64,000 bases of DNA from Diplonema papillatum (taxonomy: Eukaryota; Euglenozoa; Diplonemea; Diplonemida; Diplonemidae): contig JAPJBO010000038.1 in the NCBI GenBank assembly GCA_030068145.1, positions 485,001 to 549,000 on the forward strand, in the 5' to 3' direction. Positions 48,278 to 58,914 of this stretch are shown in pieces (the stretch's first letter is position 1; every line of letters starts with the position of its first letter). A program made the translations under genes and the position numbers. Below the pieces are notes generated by a model. The model saw only the letters and a list, made by a program, of their open reading frames with translations. It was not told the origin of the DNA and searched no databases.

Positions 48278-49186
48278 ATGAGCGTCGTTCCACTGGGGCC
48301 AAGAAGCCGCAGCACGCGTCCGGGACGACCGCTAAAGACGTTTCGAAACGCGACGCAAGAGCGGATCACACACGCCCTCCACCGCGTGTACAGCGCCTCC
48401 TACGCCGAGGCTACGTGGCGAAACATGGGGTACTCCGCCGCGAAGTGGACGAGGTTTGTGGTCCAAGCCCGACTCCAGAGCCACCCGCCGGCAGACCAGT
48501 TGCTGGCGTTCATCGGGTGGTGCCACGCCGAGGGGCTAAAGCCCACTTCGATACTCACCGAGGTCGCCAACATCCGCGCGACACTGCGCATGGAAGGCGT
48601 TGTCCTCAACGACTATCGGATCACGATGGCTCAGAGAGGCCTCGCGAAGCTGAAAGCTGGCGTGCCCCGACAGGCGGCGCCGATATCGAAAGACGTGTTG
48701 TATCGGACGGTGGACCGGCTGGTCAAGAGCGATCCTCAGGCGGCGGTGATCTTCGCGGTCGCATGGTTGACAGCGTCGAGAGTCGGAGACGTGAGGAGAC
48801 AGCGCGTGGGAGCGGTGAAGTGCTCTTCAGACGGCGTGCTCGAGATAGAGTGGACGGAGAGGAAGGACTGGCGGAACGTCGGGATCGTGACGCAAGTCTG
48901 GTCCGGAAAGCTGCGGCACATGATCACGACGTACCTGTCCCGGAAGCTGCCGGACGAAACACTCGGGGGCGACAGGACGACAGCGCAGTACGCAGCACTT
49001 CTGCCGAAGGGACTCACGGCTCACTCCATCCGGAGAGGAGCCGCACAACACGCCCTCACAGCTGCCGATCCCGAGGCTGTCAGGACCCTGACCCTCCACG
49101 CCACCCTCAACGGACTCATCCGCTACGCCCCCAGGTGTCACGTGCGGACACAGCTCGGCGCCTCCCGAGCCCTGACGGAAAATTAA
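48278..49186 (+). CDS. tyrosine recombinase, second copy
   Basis: 302 codons, same sequence as 34386-35294 at the protein level; Arg168, His249/Arg252, His274 and Tyr283 all kept. It could act in trans for other copies even though the RT of this copy is broken. Confidence 0.9.
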   Translation: MSVVPLGPRSRSTRPGRPLKTFRNATQERITHALHRVYSASYAEATWRNMGYSAAKWTRFVVQARLQSHPPADQLLAFIGWCHAEGLKPTSILTEVANIRATLRMEGVVLNDYRITMAQRGLAKLKAGVPRQAAPISKDVLYRTVDRLVKSDPQAAVIFAVAWLTASRVGDVRRQRVGAVKCSSDGVLEIEWTERKDWRNVGIVTQVWSGKLRHMITTYLSRKLPDETLGGDRTTAQYAALLPKGLTAHSIRRGAAQHALTAADPEAVRTLTLHATLNGLIRYAPRCHVRTQLGASRALTEN

Positions 49187-51730
49187 AAGGAGATGAACTT
49201 GCCTCCTTTCTTCACGATGATGCTGCCGTGAAGCCATCGGTGAGCAACGCGGTCCTGCTATGGGACTCAAACGCGAGCAAGGCGTGTAAGACTCACCCTC
49301 CCGCACTTCCGACTGCTAGAATCGCTCAGTCATCACCACCTCTGCTAAATTTTGTTCGGGCAGATGTTCTAGCGCACAGCGTCGGCGGCCACGCATGGAT
49401 CGAGGCGTCGAGGTGGATCCGCGACCCGGACTTCTTTTATGCTAACTATCAGCGTTTCTGGGGGCGACGGCTGCTCGAGCCGCTCTCAAGGCTCCACCCA
49501 AACCACGCTGCCGACGTGGCAATGTCGTCGATCACCGGACGAGTGCCGAAGGCCACCCCCATCACCGAGATGAGGCTGTTCACCGTCGCGAAGAAAACAC
49601 CGGACGAGGGGCGCCTCATATGTTGGCCGAAGGCGCTCAACGAGCACGCCACACCGGACCCCGGACCCCCCACGGTCCTACCCTCAAGGGAAGAGGTGTG
49701 GGACACAATACGTGCATCGGTGATGGGCCTCGAGGTGGACGCCGTGAGCTACTTCCACGCTTTTCCTTTGCACCAGTCCATTTCTCTAGCTTTTGGGATG
49801 CGACTTCCGATACATGGGAAGAGGGTCCTCAAAGTGATGCCCATGGGTTGGGACAAGTCGATGGGTGTCGCGACAAACCTGGCCGATTTGTTAGCGCGAG
49901 TGGTTAGGCAGAAATGCCCCGCCGGACGCGTCACTCCCTGGGTGGACAATTTCTTCCTTTCAGCCCCCGATTCACGCACGATGCTGAGTGTGTGGAAAAC
50001 TTGGAAAGCGGTGTCCAGTTTTGTTGGCCTGAAGACGAAAGACGAGGAGTATGCTCCGCGTTCGCGTGTGACATGGCTGGGACTCGACGTCGATCTCGCC
50101 AAGAACCTTCGCGTGGGGAGACCACTTCGCCCTTGAAGGCTTCTCCCGCCTGCGAGACACCCAACTCTGTATCTTCCAGATCACGGAAGCGGGTGATTAC
50201 AAGTACAGCGAAGTAGGAAACGGCTCTAACCGCCAATTGCTTGGCCACATTGCCCAATGGCATTTCATACCAGTCCAGGGCAACATGAACGATGACACAA
50301 AAACTCGGTTTATCACCCGGTCGTCGAACATGGGTCCCGTTCCCAATCCCACTGGGGACGGGTCAAGCTACTTCAACGAAGTACTTGAAGGCCTATCGCA
50401 GTCGCAACCCGAGTCGCCACCTCGCAGAAAACGCCCACGCATGCCAACAGCCAGTCCAACAGCCAGCCAGTCACCAAGCGGGAAACCGGACACGAAGAAG
50501 ACACGGTCCGACCAGGATGTTGATAAGACATCTCAAGGTAACGCTCAGCCACTGGAATGTTCCCACTGTGGGGCAACCGAAAAACTGAGCGGCGGATCTT
50601 TCGCCAACGCACGGGGTGTCGAAATCCACGAGCGCACCTGTGCAAAAAACCCCGCATGCCACCAAAGTACCTAGCCCAGTCCTATCTGGAGCGCTGGCCC
50701 GGCGAGCTACGAGGGCACAAACCTTTTCCCCCCCTTTTTTTTTTCCCCCGTCTCCTTTCCATTCTTGCATTTCAGGCCTGCATGCCCCATCAAAAGCAAT
50801 CGAAAAGAAAATAAACGAGCGTTCTACCACCTCGCGCGGTGTCACGGGATGTTTGGCAGCCGCTGCTAAACAAACATAACGTGGGCGGCGCCGAAGCTTT
50901 ACCAGCTTCGGCTGACACCATTTGCGCACTTAACCATGGTTAAGAAGACAACTGAAAGCATAGACACAAAGATAGCCCAAAGCATCTGCAGAATAACACG
51001 AAAAGCTTCTAGGCAAAAACCCGTTTTCACACTTCTTCGAGCCCCTTCGAAGGTAGTAAACGCCCTCACGGACGCCGTCGCCGCGGCGGAGCGCGCTTGC
51101 ACGTTCAGAGAGGCCTACCGGGTGTTGGGCACGGTAAATTTCCACATGTATTTCTTAGGAATTGATGCGTGGGACTACCCGACACTGTCTCGTTTCCAGT
51201 CGCGTTTCGGCAGGCTCCTAGCTGACCAACCGCGGCTCTGGGACACGGCTTGTCCGATATGGCCTTCCTTTGCTTCGGCGCTCCGGGCGGTCACACGGGA
51301 AATTGGCCAGTGGCACAGCGTGCCAGAGAAGACCCGGGGGCGCGTCTTCCTCCTTTACACGGATGCCTCCCTCTCCGGTTGGGGCATTCTAGCTTCTGGT
51401 TTCTTCGCTGAAGGGGGCACATGGGATGCTTGTGAGTCGGGCGAGCCAATACACAGGCTGGAGGCCCGCGCTTTGTTGAAAGGCGTAGTGCGGATCTCAC
51501 CCCTCCTTCCACGAAGGGCGACTATAAGGGCGATGGTGGACAACACCGTATGCGTTCATTCCGCGGCGCGCGGGCGATGCCGCGATTTCCTCACGGCTGA
51601 GGTGCTCAGGTCGGCGAAGAGGACTGCCGCCCTCAGAGAACAGCGGCTGGAATTGGCGTATGTTTCCACGAAGGAGCAGCTCGCCGACCCGCTATCGCGC
51701 GGTCTACCAACGCCGCAATCATGGTTTTGA
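49183..51730 (+). pseudogene. reverse transcriptase-RNase H interrupted by insertion
   Basis: RT part 49183-50110 stops nine codons into the insertion (50136). The remaining RT connection and the RNase H resume at 51036-51730 in the original frame. An ATG at 50936 inside the insertion is in frame with the RNase H half, so a short RNase H protein could be made. One substitution changes Pro to Gln just after motif A relative to the first copy. Confidence 0.85.
50111..51031 (+). mobile_element. 921-bp insertion carrying an OTU-like C-terminal fragment
   Basis: Flanked by CTTC on both sides (50107-50110, 51032-51035); the empty site in the first copy has one CTTC. From about 50115 the insert is open in a different frame to 50674. 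It encodes a WGDH...ALE block and a WHFIPV block, the patterns around the last strands and catalytic His of OTU proteases. These are followed by a Ser/Pro/Arg-rich linker and a Cys-x2-Cys...His-x3-Cys zinc finger. The protease Cys segment is absent. The rest (to 51031) has a C/T-rich tract, an aataaa-like site near 50808 and no other gene. The origin is unknown; a captured cellular or element transcript is possible. Confidence 0.65.
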
Positions 51731-52269
51731 AATGGATTTTTAGCCCAGGACACTTCTCTGAAAGTTTACATCTTGATCATTGTTATGTCAACGCAGCGAC
51801 TCCGCGCACGTGAAGAAGTTCGTGGCATACACACGAGAATCTCTGCATGACCTTTCTACGTTTGTTACGCACCATCAATCTGACATCACGCAGCAGCAAG
51901 GACGAGAGCAGCGAGTACGGAGCAGCGAGACGGGCGAGGAGGAGAGTATTAGTCGTATAAGATCGAAGATCTTAGAAGATTAATACTATTCCGACGAGAA
52001 CTAACACTTGTACAAAGGTTATTACCCCGTCGCTCTCGAGAAGAACACCGTAATTTTACCCCTCGCTTGCCCACCCACCCTTGCCCATTTTTATCTTCTA
52101 GTCCAGTGTCCTGAGGCGTCACGAAGAAGTTCGTGGCATACACACGAGAATCTCTGCATGACCTTTCTACGTTTGTTACGCACCATCAATCTGACATCAC
52201 GCAGCAGCAAGGACGAGAGCAGCGAGTACGGAGCAGCGAGACGGGCGAGGAGGAGAGTATTATTCCATC

Positions 52270-53835
52270 AGGCACCCAGGGGTTATTCTCATCCCCGAAA
52301 TTCTGAAAAATCCCGGTTAAAAAATCTTTGATCTGGGGATGACGTTTTTGGAATACCGACGGACATTGTCCGTCGAAAAAGGGGGGGGGGGTGTGGGGCT
52401 ATTTTATTCCGGGGTGGCTTTTTTTCCGACTTTTTTTCCGACTTTTTTATTCCGGGAGGTGAAAATTTGTTCCGGGAGGTGAAAATTTGTTCCGGGAAGT
52501 GAAAATTTGTTCCGGGGTGGGCTTTTTTTCTGACTAATTTGTTCCAGGAACTGAAAATTTGTTCCGGGGTGGACTTTTTTTCTGACTAATTTGTTCCTGG
52601 GTGAGTTTTTTTTCATTTCTGGGCTAAAAATCAGGGGTTTATACGGGGCTTCGAAAAAATCCTGAGTTCCGGTCTGGGCGTGTTTTTTTTTTGCTGCAAC
52701 TGCATGCTGTATGCCATCTTTGTCTCGTTTTGATCAGCTTCATCAGACTGAACAGTCTTTCAACCGATGCCGTTCCGAGAGGTGTCGAAAGGGCCGCGTT
52801 CATGAGGAGGCTTGTGCACGGGTACAGAGAGGTCAGTGTGACATCCATGAGAAACAGCTTTAGGGCTGCGGTATAGCTGTAGCGAGTCAGTGTGTTTGCA
52901 ACAGTTTTGAGCTCCTCGAGAACAGATCTGTGCTCGTCATCGGCTCGGGGAAAAACCTCATTCCTGAAATCTGCAATGAAGCGGGCATTGAGAAAGGGAG
53001 GAGAACGTGCGGATCTGCCTTCCTGGGTTGGTCGGACCTTTTCCTCGCCGTAATGGGCGACAAGAATATCAACAAGTCTGACCGCCTCAGGTTGGTTTCC
53101 AGCCACAGGCCCACTCAGGTCAAAAAGGCTGAATCCCTCCATGACACCCAGGTTGCTCTTCAAACCCGAACGAAGGTCAGAGATTAGCCCGTTAACGTAG
53201 GGCGTGGCCACTTCGGCATGATAGGCCTGGACTGTCTGGGGTGTCACGCGGGTAAAGCCTGCTAAACCTTCAGTTGCGCGGTTTATCACGACATCGCAAA
53301 GGAAGTAGGTCGGGTGATTTTCGTGCAGAAAGTCGTGCAGGGAGTTGGCCTTCTCAACTTCTGAGTACGACTCCTTTGTCCACCGCTCGTACTCCGTGTT
53401 TGTCCCCTCTTTCGGGACGTTGGTCTGCCGTCCTGTTTGCCGAGATGCGAGCCCGAACATGCTTGCGATGTCCCGGGGAATCCCCTCCTTCTTTGGATCC
53501 ACACGCTGTAGCTTCTTTGGTGGCATACTGGCCCTTCCGTTACCGCTCCCACCCGGTAAGCCCCAACCCGAACGCTATGTGGTTTTTTTTTTTTTTTTCC
53601 CCAGACCGGAAGAATTTGAGTTCCGGTCTCTCAGACCGCTAAACTAAGCCCGTATAATCCCCTGCTAAAAATGGCTGACACGATCAGTGAGCCTCCCAGA
53701 AAAAAAACTCACCCCGGAACAAATTTTCACTTCCCGGAACAAATTTTCAGTTTCGGAACAAATTTCACCTAATTTCACGGGACCCGGACCGTACCCAGAA
53801 CTGGGGAGGACTGGGCTGACAACCCAAGGTGACAA
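52270..53835 (-). mobile_element. hAT-type relic with inverted 22-bp end arrays
   Basis: ttccgggaggtgaaaatttg-type repeats at about 52440-52610 are mirrored by ccggaacaaattttcac repeats at about 53705-53775. An inner inverted pair (ttccggtctggg near 52667, ccagaccggaa near 53602) adjoins T-runs. Between them is a short transposase remnant. Exact ends and target duplication were not resolved. Confidence 0.6.
52639..53526 (-). pseudogene. internally deleted hAT transposase
   Basis: 295-codon frame from the ATG at 53526. A short basic N-terminus is joined to a helical C-terminal region and the hAT dimerisation block (STPLGTASVERLFSLMK, near 52770), which ends abruptly. The zinc finger and RNase H-like catalytic core are missing, so this is a non-autonomous remnant. 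The dimerisation block resembles that of 43766-44965 but the rest differs. Confidence 0.7.
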
Positions 53836-54180
53836 CAAACGGAATCTGCACTCCACATTACATCACGCAAGAATGGCTGATTCCTTCCTGAAGTCATCGA
53901 CTGTCTTTGTGCCCACAGGAAGCGCGAACTGAACGCAAGGACCTTCCAGATGTGGAACAGAAAGAAATAATTGCGCTAAACTGAAACAATAGACGCGGTA
54001 AAGCACCCCCCTAGCCTACTACAAGCAACCTAGCCCACCTCAACCTAGCCTGTGCCTTGTGCGGCACATTGTGTCTAACCTGCGTGGCATGTTACTTGAC
54101 AGTAACACGGCCCAGTAAAGCCGTTCCCGCCGAGCGGGCGTCAACAAAAAAAAAAAAAGCCGCCCGGGGGGGGGGGGGGG
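53836..54180. other. intergenic region
   Basis: No gene recognised. It includes several ctagcc(ta/ca)c-type short repeats near 54010-54050 and an A-run followed by a G-run near 54147-54181. Confidence 0.4.
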
Positions 54181-54181
54181 G

Positions 54182-54590
54182 ATTTCGCCCGAACTTTGCT
54201 TCACCTAACTTTGCTCACCCGAACTTAGCTTCGCCCGAACTTTGTTTCGCCCGAACTTTGTTTCGCCCGAACTTAGCTTCACCAGAACTTTGCTTCACCC
54301 GAACTTAGCTTCGCCCGAACTTTGCTTCACCCGAACTTAGCTTCGCCGAACTTTGTTTCGCCCGATCTTAGCTTCACCAGAACGTCCGAACTTTGCTTCA
54401 CCCAGAACTTAGCTTCGCCCGGACTTTGTTTCGCCCGAACTTAGCTTCACCTTCGCCCGAACTTTGCTCACCCGAACTTAGCTTCGCCCGAACTTTGCTT
54501 CGCCCGAACGTAGCTTCACCCGAACTTTGCTTCACCAGAACTTAGCATTCTTAGCTTCGCCCGAACTTTGCTGTTCCCCGAACTTTAACT
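54182..54590. repeat. tandem array of cttcgcccgaacttag / cttcacccgaactttg
   Basis: About 25 units of 16-17 bases alternating between two forms. Its complement contains gggtgaagctaagttc, the motif found beside the GC-rich inverted repeats near 5984 and 20905, so it may be the opposite-orientation member of that repeat family. Confidence 0.85.
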
Positions 54591-54713
54591 GCTGCCTCCA
54601 GTCTCGCCACGCGCCGGCCTTAGCCGAGCGCACGTACTTTTTTTGTGTGAGAATGGTATTTGCCCCAAGTGTACTTCGAGACTGGAGGTCCTATGAACAT
54701 GCAATGTGAATAG

Positions 54714-54830
54714 GGGCTGGTGCCCATTACAGCACGGTTTTGTTAGATTTGCCCATTACAGCACGGTTTTCTTAGATTTGCCCATTCGGTGCCTCAAAAA
54801 GTGTCACTTGCAGGGTTCGTCCCCGAAAAA
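54714..54830 (+). mobile_element. Mutator-like element end with 29-bp subterminal repeats
   Basis: Begins gggctggtgcccattacag, close to the gggctaattcccatt ends at 58915 and 61311. It is followed by about two and a half 29-bp units (gcccattacagcacggtttt...). The 9 bases before it, tgtgaatag, belong to a flank that occurs uninterrupted near 62935, which defines the empty site. The matching right end was not found. Confidence 0.55.
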
Positions 54831-54893
54831 GTGTCACATGCAGGACTCGAACTCACGACCTTCAGACCTTCCGCTGCATTGTGGCTGTGACAC
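54831..54893 (-). repeat. tRNA-like sequence with perfect 7-bp acceptor stem
   Basis: On the minus strand gtgtcac...gtgacac pair completely. The internal agttcgagtcc is a good box B, and a box-A-like cagccacaatgc stands at the start. The 63-base length is short for a tRNA and the other stems are weak. It is followed by cactttttcggg and a second gtgacac copy. Shares its tail with the sequence at 21266-21330. Confidence 0.55.
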
Positions 54894-54899
54894 CCACAT

Positions 54900-55506
54900 T
54901 TTGGACGACGGACAATGGGCTGTCACTGGGCATAGCTGTCAGCCGCATTTTTGGCCATCTAACCACAAAGTAGCCACAAACCTTGGCTCGTTTTGTGGCG
55001 GGCACAAAGTAGCCACAAACCGACTGGCGGACACAACTTCAAATGGGTTTTTGGACGGAGCTGCTACTTTACTAAACCTCTGTAGTAGTAGGCAATCTGT
55101 GACGATGCCTGTGAAGACTGCACGGTCGCTTATTGCCCCGCGTACTGTTTGTCTCCGGTGCGCGCTTCACGTCCCGATGTGCAGTTTGACGACGAGCTCG
55201 AGGAACCACCAGATGATTCGGCGCACTTCCTTTTCTCCCACTGTCCCCGCGGCCGAGATCTCGACTCCCCTGTGTTTTGTTTCACCTGCTCGTCTCCGCG
55301 GCTCCGCTTCGGAGCCGCGGACAGAGCCGCGGCGGAGACGAGCTGGGTAACAGTGGGTTCGTGGGCGGCCACCTGCTTCTCGTTCGCAGGCGGCTGCTGC
55401 GGCCTCGGCTTCTTGCGGGCGCTTCCCCCTGCTTGCTCGTCGTCGCGTCGCGCGTCGCGCTTCCGCTGGGAGCAAGGCGCCGTCCGTCCATGTTGCTTGC
55501 GCGTTC
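54900..55506. other. region without confident gene
   Basis: Includes two cacaaagtagccacaaacc repeats (near 54965 and 55004) and a GC-rich stretch with an inverted repeat, ctccgcggctccgcttcggagccgcggac (near 55296-55324). An open minus-strand frame continues from the minisatellite to 55167, with an Arg/Ala/Glu-rich sequence that may or may not be translated. Confidence 0.35.
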
Positions 55507-56575
55507 ATGATGTTCGGTACACCAGTTGCAGCGGGTGCGATAGTTGATCCATCGATGTTCGGTACACCAGTTGCAGTGGGTGCAGTAGTTGATACATCGA
55601 TGTTTGGTACACCAGTGGCAGTGGGTGCGGTAGTTGATCCATCAATGCTTGGTACACCAGTTGCAGCGGGTGCGGTAGTTGATACATCGATGTTCGGTAC
55701 ACCAGTTGCAGTGGGTGCGGTAGTTGATACATCGATGTTCGGTACACCAGTGGCAGTGGGTGCGGTAGTTGATCCATCAATGCTTGGTACACCAGTTGCA
55801 GCGGGTGCGGTAGTTGATACATCGATGTTCGGTACACCAGTGGCAGTGGGTGCAGTAGTTAATACATCGATGTTCGGCACACCAGTTGCAGCGGGTGCGG
55901 TAGTTGATACATCGATGTTCGGTACACCAGTTGCAGCGGGTGCGATAGTTGATCCATCAATGTTTGGAGCACCAGTTGCAGTGGGTGCGGTAGTTGATAC
56001 ATCGATGTTCGGTACACCAGTTGCAGTGGGTGCGGTAGTTGATACATCAATGCTTGGTACACCAGTTGCAGCGGGTGCGGTAGTTGATACATCGATGTTC
56101 GGTACACCAGTGGCAGTGGGTGCAGTAGTTAATACATCGATGTTCGGCACACCAGTTGCAGCGGGTGCGGTAGTTGATACATCGATGTTCGGTACACCAG
56201 TTGCAGCGGGTGCGATAGTTGATCCATCAATGTTTGGAGCACCAGTTGCAGTGGGTGCGGTAGTTGATACATCGATGTTCGGTACACCAGTTGCAGTGGG
56301 TGCGGTAGTTGATACATCGATGTTCGGTACACCAGTGGCAGTGGGTGCAGTAGTTAATACATCGATGTTCGGTACACCAGTTGCAGTGGGTGCGATGGTT
56401 GATCCATCGATGTTCGGTACACCAGTTGCAGCGGGTGCGATAGTTGATCCATCAATGTTTGGAGCACCAGTTGCAGTGGGTGCGGTAGTTGATACATCGA
56501 TGTTCGGTACACCAGTGGCAGTGGGTGCAGTAGTTAATACATCGATGTTCGGTACACCAGTGGCTGCACTACACA
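55507..56575. repeat. 45-bp coding-type minisatellite
   Basis: About 24 units of a 45-bp repeat (15 codons). Because the unit is a multiple of three, frames stay open on both strands. Plus reads a Met-Phe-Gly-Thr-Pro-Val-Ala type repeat and minus an Ala-Thr-Gly-Val-Pro-Asn-Ile-Asp type repeat. Variation is mostly at a few positions (ttg/tgg, agt/agc, gatac/gatcc). Higher-order blocks of five to eight units recur. Which strand, if any, is translated is unclear. Confidence 0.85.
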
Positions 56576-57030
56576 GGGTTCGGGACGTGGATCCACGTGG
56601 AAATGGAAATCGTGGAAATGGAAATCGTGGAAATTTCCACGGATTTCCACGTTCCACTGCCGCGCCGGTGAAATTATCAATTCCGCCAGTTGGGGTTTTT
56701 TGACGACTTGCCCGACTGTGGAGACACATTTTCAACCACCATTTTGACCTTCTGGGGCTCAACCCAAGGTTCACCTTTTTCTCGGTATCTGCAGGTTCGC
56801 CCTCGGAGAAAAAAAAAAACGGAAGACAAAGAGTCCGGCCGCGGTACCGGGACCCACAGGGTAGAATAACAGCGGAACATGGGTGATAGAAAAAGGTAGA
56901 CTCGACATCATCAAAACGATGGTGGCCAACGGTGCCAAGCAGCACCCCCCAAGCAAGAAGAAGACGAGATGGGGTTGAGAGCGGAAATTGGAAAAGAAAA
57001 TGGAATCATGATGGATTCGCTGAATTAGAA

Positions 57031-58780
57031 TCAGAAAAGACTCCGGATACATTCGTCGTTCTCGCTGTCAGTGTCACTCTCCGGAATACCGGGAATATCC
57101 AACTGCAGCACCTCTGTGAGAGTTGTGCTTCTGGTTTCGGCAACGAGAGCCTCACTTGCTTCAAGGTCGACCTCGTTGAGGCCATCAAGTGTCTCATCCT
57201 GAGACTCAGTATCGAGGGAATCACTACAGGTAGGTCCCGGGCTCGGGATGGAAGGCTCATCAGTCGGGCCTGTTCGCAGCGCAGTTGCAAGCGTAGCCTG
57301 TGCTCGCTGTGTGCGCTTCTCGGCCCGCACCTCTTGGTTAGACTCTGGATAGAGCTCACTGTTCAGCAACCTATGGTTGATGGCAAGTGTGAGGGACGCG
57401 TTCACGTTCTCAACCGAGAGCTTTGCCCTCAGTTTTCCAATAACGGCAGACAGAGTTTTGAAGTGCCGCTCGACAGCGGCTTCGCTGGTCGTTGCTCTTC
57501 CCAGCGTTCTTGCAAACAGACTGAGAAACTCGCTCTCGTCACGCATGGCCAACTCATGATTGGTCCAGAAGTGTACATACCCGTGCTTGATCGGGTGTCC
57601 GTGCTGGTCTCGAGGCCTGTTCCGGAACTCACTGTACGCTGCCTTGGACTGCATTAGGAAAGATCCCAATGCCCGGCTGTCGGGTATTCTTCGGGCAATA
57701 AAAGGTGACAGATGCCGAGAGAGCAGCTTCCATCGCTTTGCTCTCACTGCACTTGTCACCTCGTCGGCCGTCTGATCGACGTTCGGATGCAGTAATTTTA
57801 GCACGTCGAGTGCTGGGAAAGAAAAGTTCCGTTTGACCCTGTAGGACCATTTCTCAATGGCTCTGTTGATTACGCTAAGTTCACTCGGGCACTGTGAGTA
57901 GCGAGCTTTGAGACGTGCCAGGTCCAACGCAATACCGTCGATAATGAAAGCCAGACGGCGAATAGGCTGAGCCCGAGGCCGCAGTTGAGACTTTCGAGCG
58001 AGGAGAATCAGGCCCGTGTAAGGCCAGCCAATGCTTCTTGATGCTGGCTTTGGCAATCTCCTTTTGGCAAGCGTTGCACTTGACAACCTTGGCGCCGCTT
58101 GGCTTGCTGTACACCGGCCCGCATAAGTAGCCGATTCCGTCGCCACTGGCAATAGCGGGACTGTACTCAGTAGTGAACTCAACGACTGCCGGGAGCGGTT
58201 CTGGGCGGCGCAGGGCCGTTGACGGAGGAGGGGTCTGCGGGTCTGTCAGTGGGGGGGTTGGAGGAGGATGCGATGGTTCTGCAGTTCGGGTGCTCGTGTC
58301 GGTGTTTGCGGCTTGAGTCTCGGCCCTTGCCCCAGGCTCACTCCGAGCTGCAGCAGGCGGCTGTGGCTGGGCGAGCAGCTCGCGGATGCGCGAACGCAGT
58401 TTCGACGTCTTGTTTGCAAAGGATTCGGCAGTTTCGTTTACGAAGATGGCGAAGCTGTGGTTCTTCGCAAAGCACGCCCCGCACACGTCCATGCCACAGC
58501 TGTGTCCTCTGCCCTGAGGGCAGGAGAACCGTGGTCCTCTGGCTCTCCCACAGGCGTCGCACTCCCAGGAGGGCTCGTGCCCTCGCTGACTCAGCAGTTC
58601 CTCCTGTGTCAGCTGCTTCATCAGCTTACCGCATAGACACTTCATCGGGACTTCGTCGTCGGATTCCTCACTAGCCTCATCCACCGCCACTTTCCTCCTT
58701 TTCGTGCTCCGTTTGTTGTCGCTGTCGCGCTTGCGCGAGTTGCGGGCTCGCTCATGCTCGCTGGCACTCGTTTTCGTCAT
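57031..58780 (-). pseudogene. hAT-like transposase with zinc cluster, internally deleted
   Basis: The frame from 58780 encodes a basic start, a Cys/His cluster (residues about 48-108, with Cys-x-Cys, CysAspAlaCys, Cys, His-x-Cys and Cys-x2-Cys, ZZ/RING-like), a Pro/Thr-rich linker and a BED-like finger (near 225-245). Near 58030 the reading continues in another frame (57031-58182). That frame has a helical region, a dimerisation block with TTSEAAVERHFK, and an acidic tail. The catalytic core with its Asp residues is missing at the junction. A non-autonomous relic. Confidence 0.65.
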
Positions 58781-58914
58781 TTTATTACGGGTGCAACAGG
58801 AAATGTCGAAACCTTGTGTTGGAAATGCTCCGTGTGTAAAACTAACTCACAACCGAGAAAAAGGTGAACCATGGGTTTTGAGCCCCAGAAGGTCAAAATG
58901 GTGGTTGAAAATGT

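Larger units (their letters stand above)
47319..52262 (+). mobile_element. tyrosine-recombinase retrotransposon, second copy with insertion
   Basis: 4944 bp, exactly the 4019 bp of the first copy plus 921 bp inserted and a 4-bp duplication. A1 is 47319-47438; the B1-A2-B2 block ends at 52262. Substitutions relative to the first copy are few. It sits on the T-run of the second 1.85-kb duplicate. The right flank does not match the sequence beyond the T-run in the empty duplicate near 39745, so the right side was rearranged or deleted. Confidence 0.9.
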
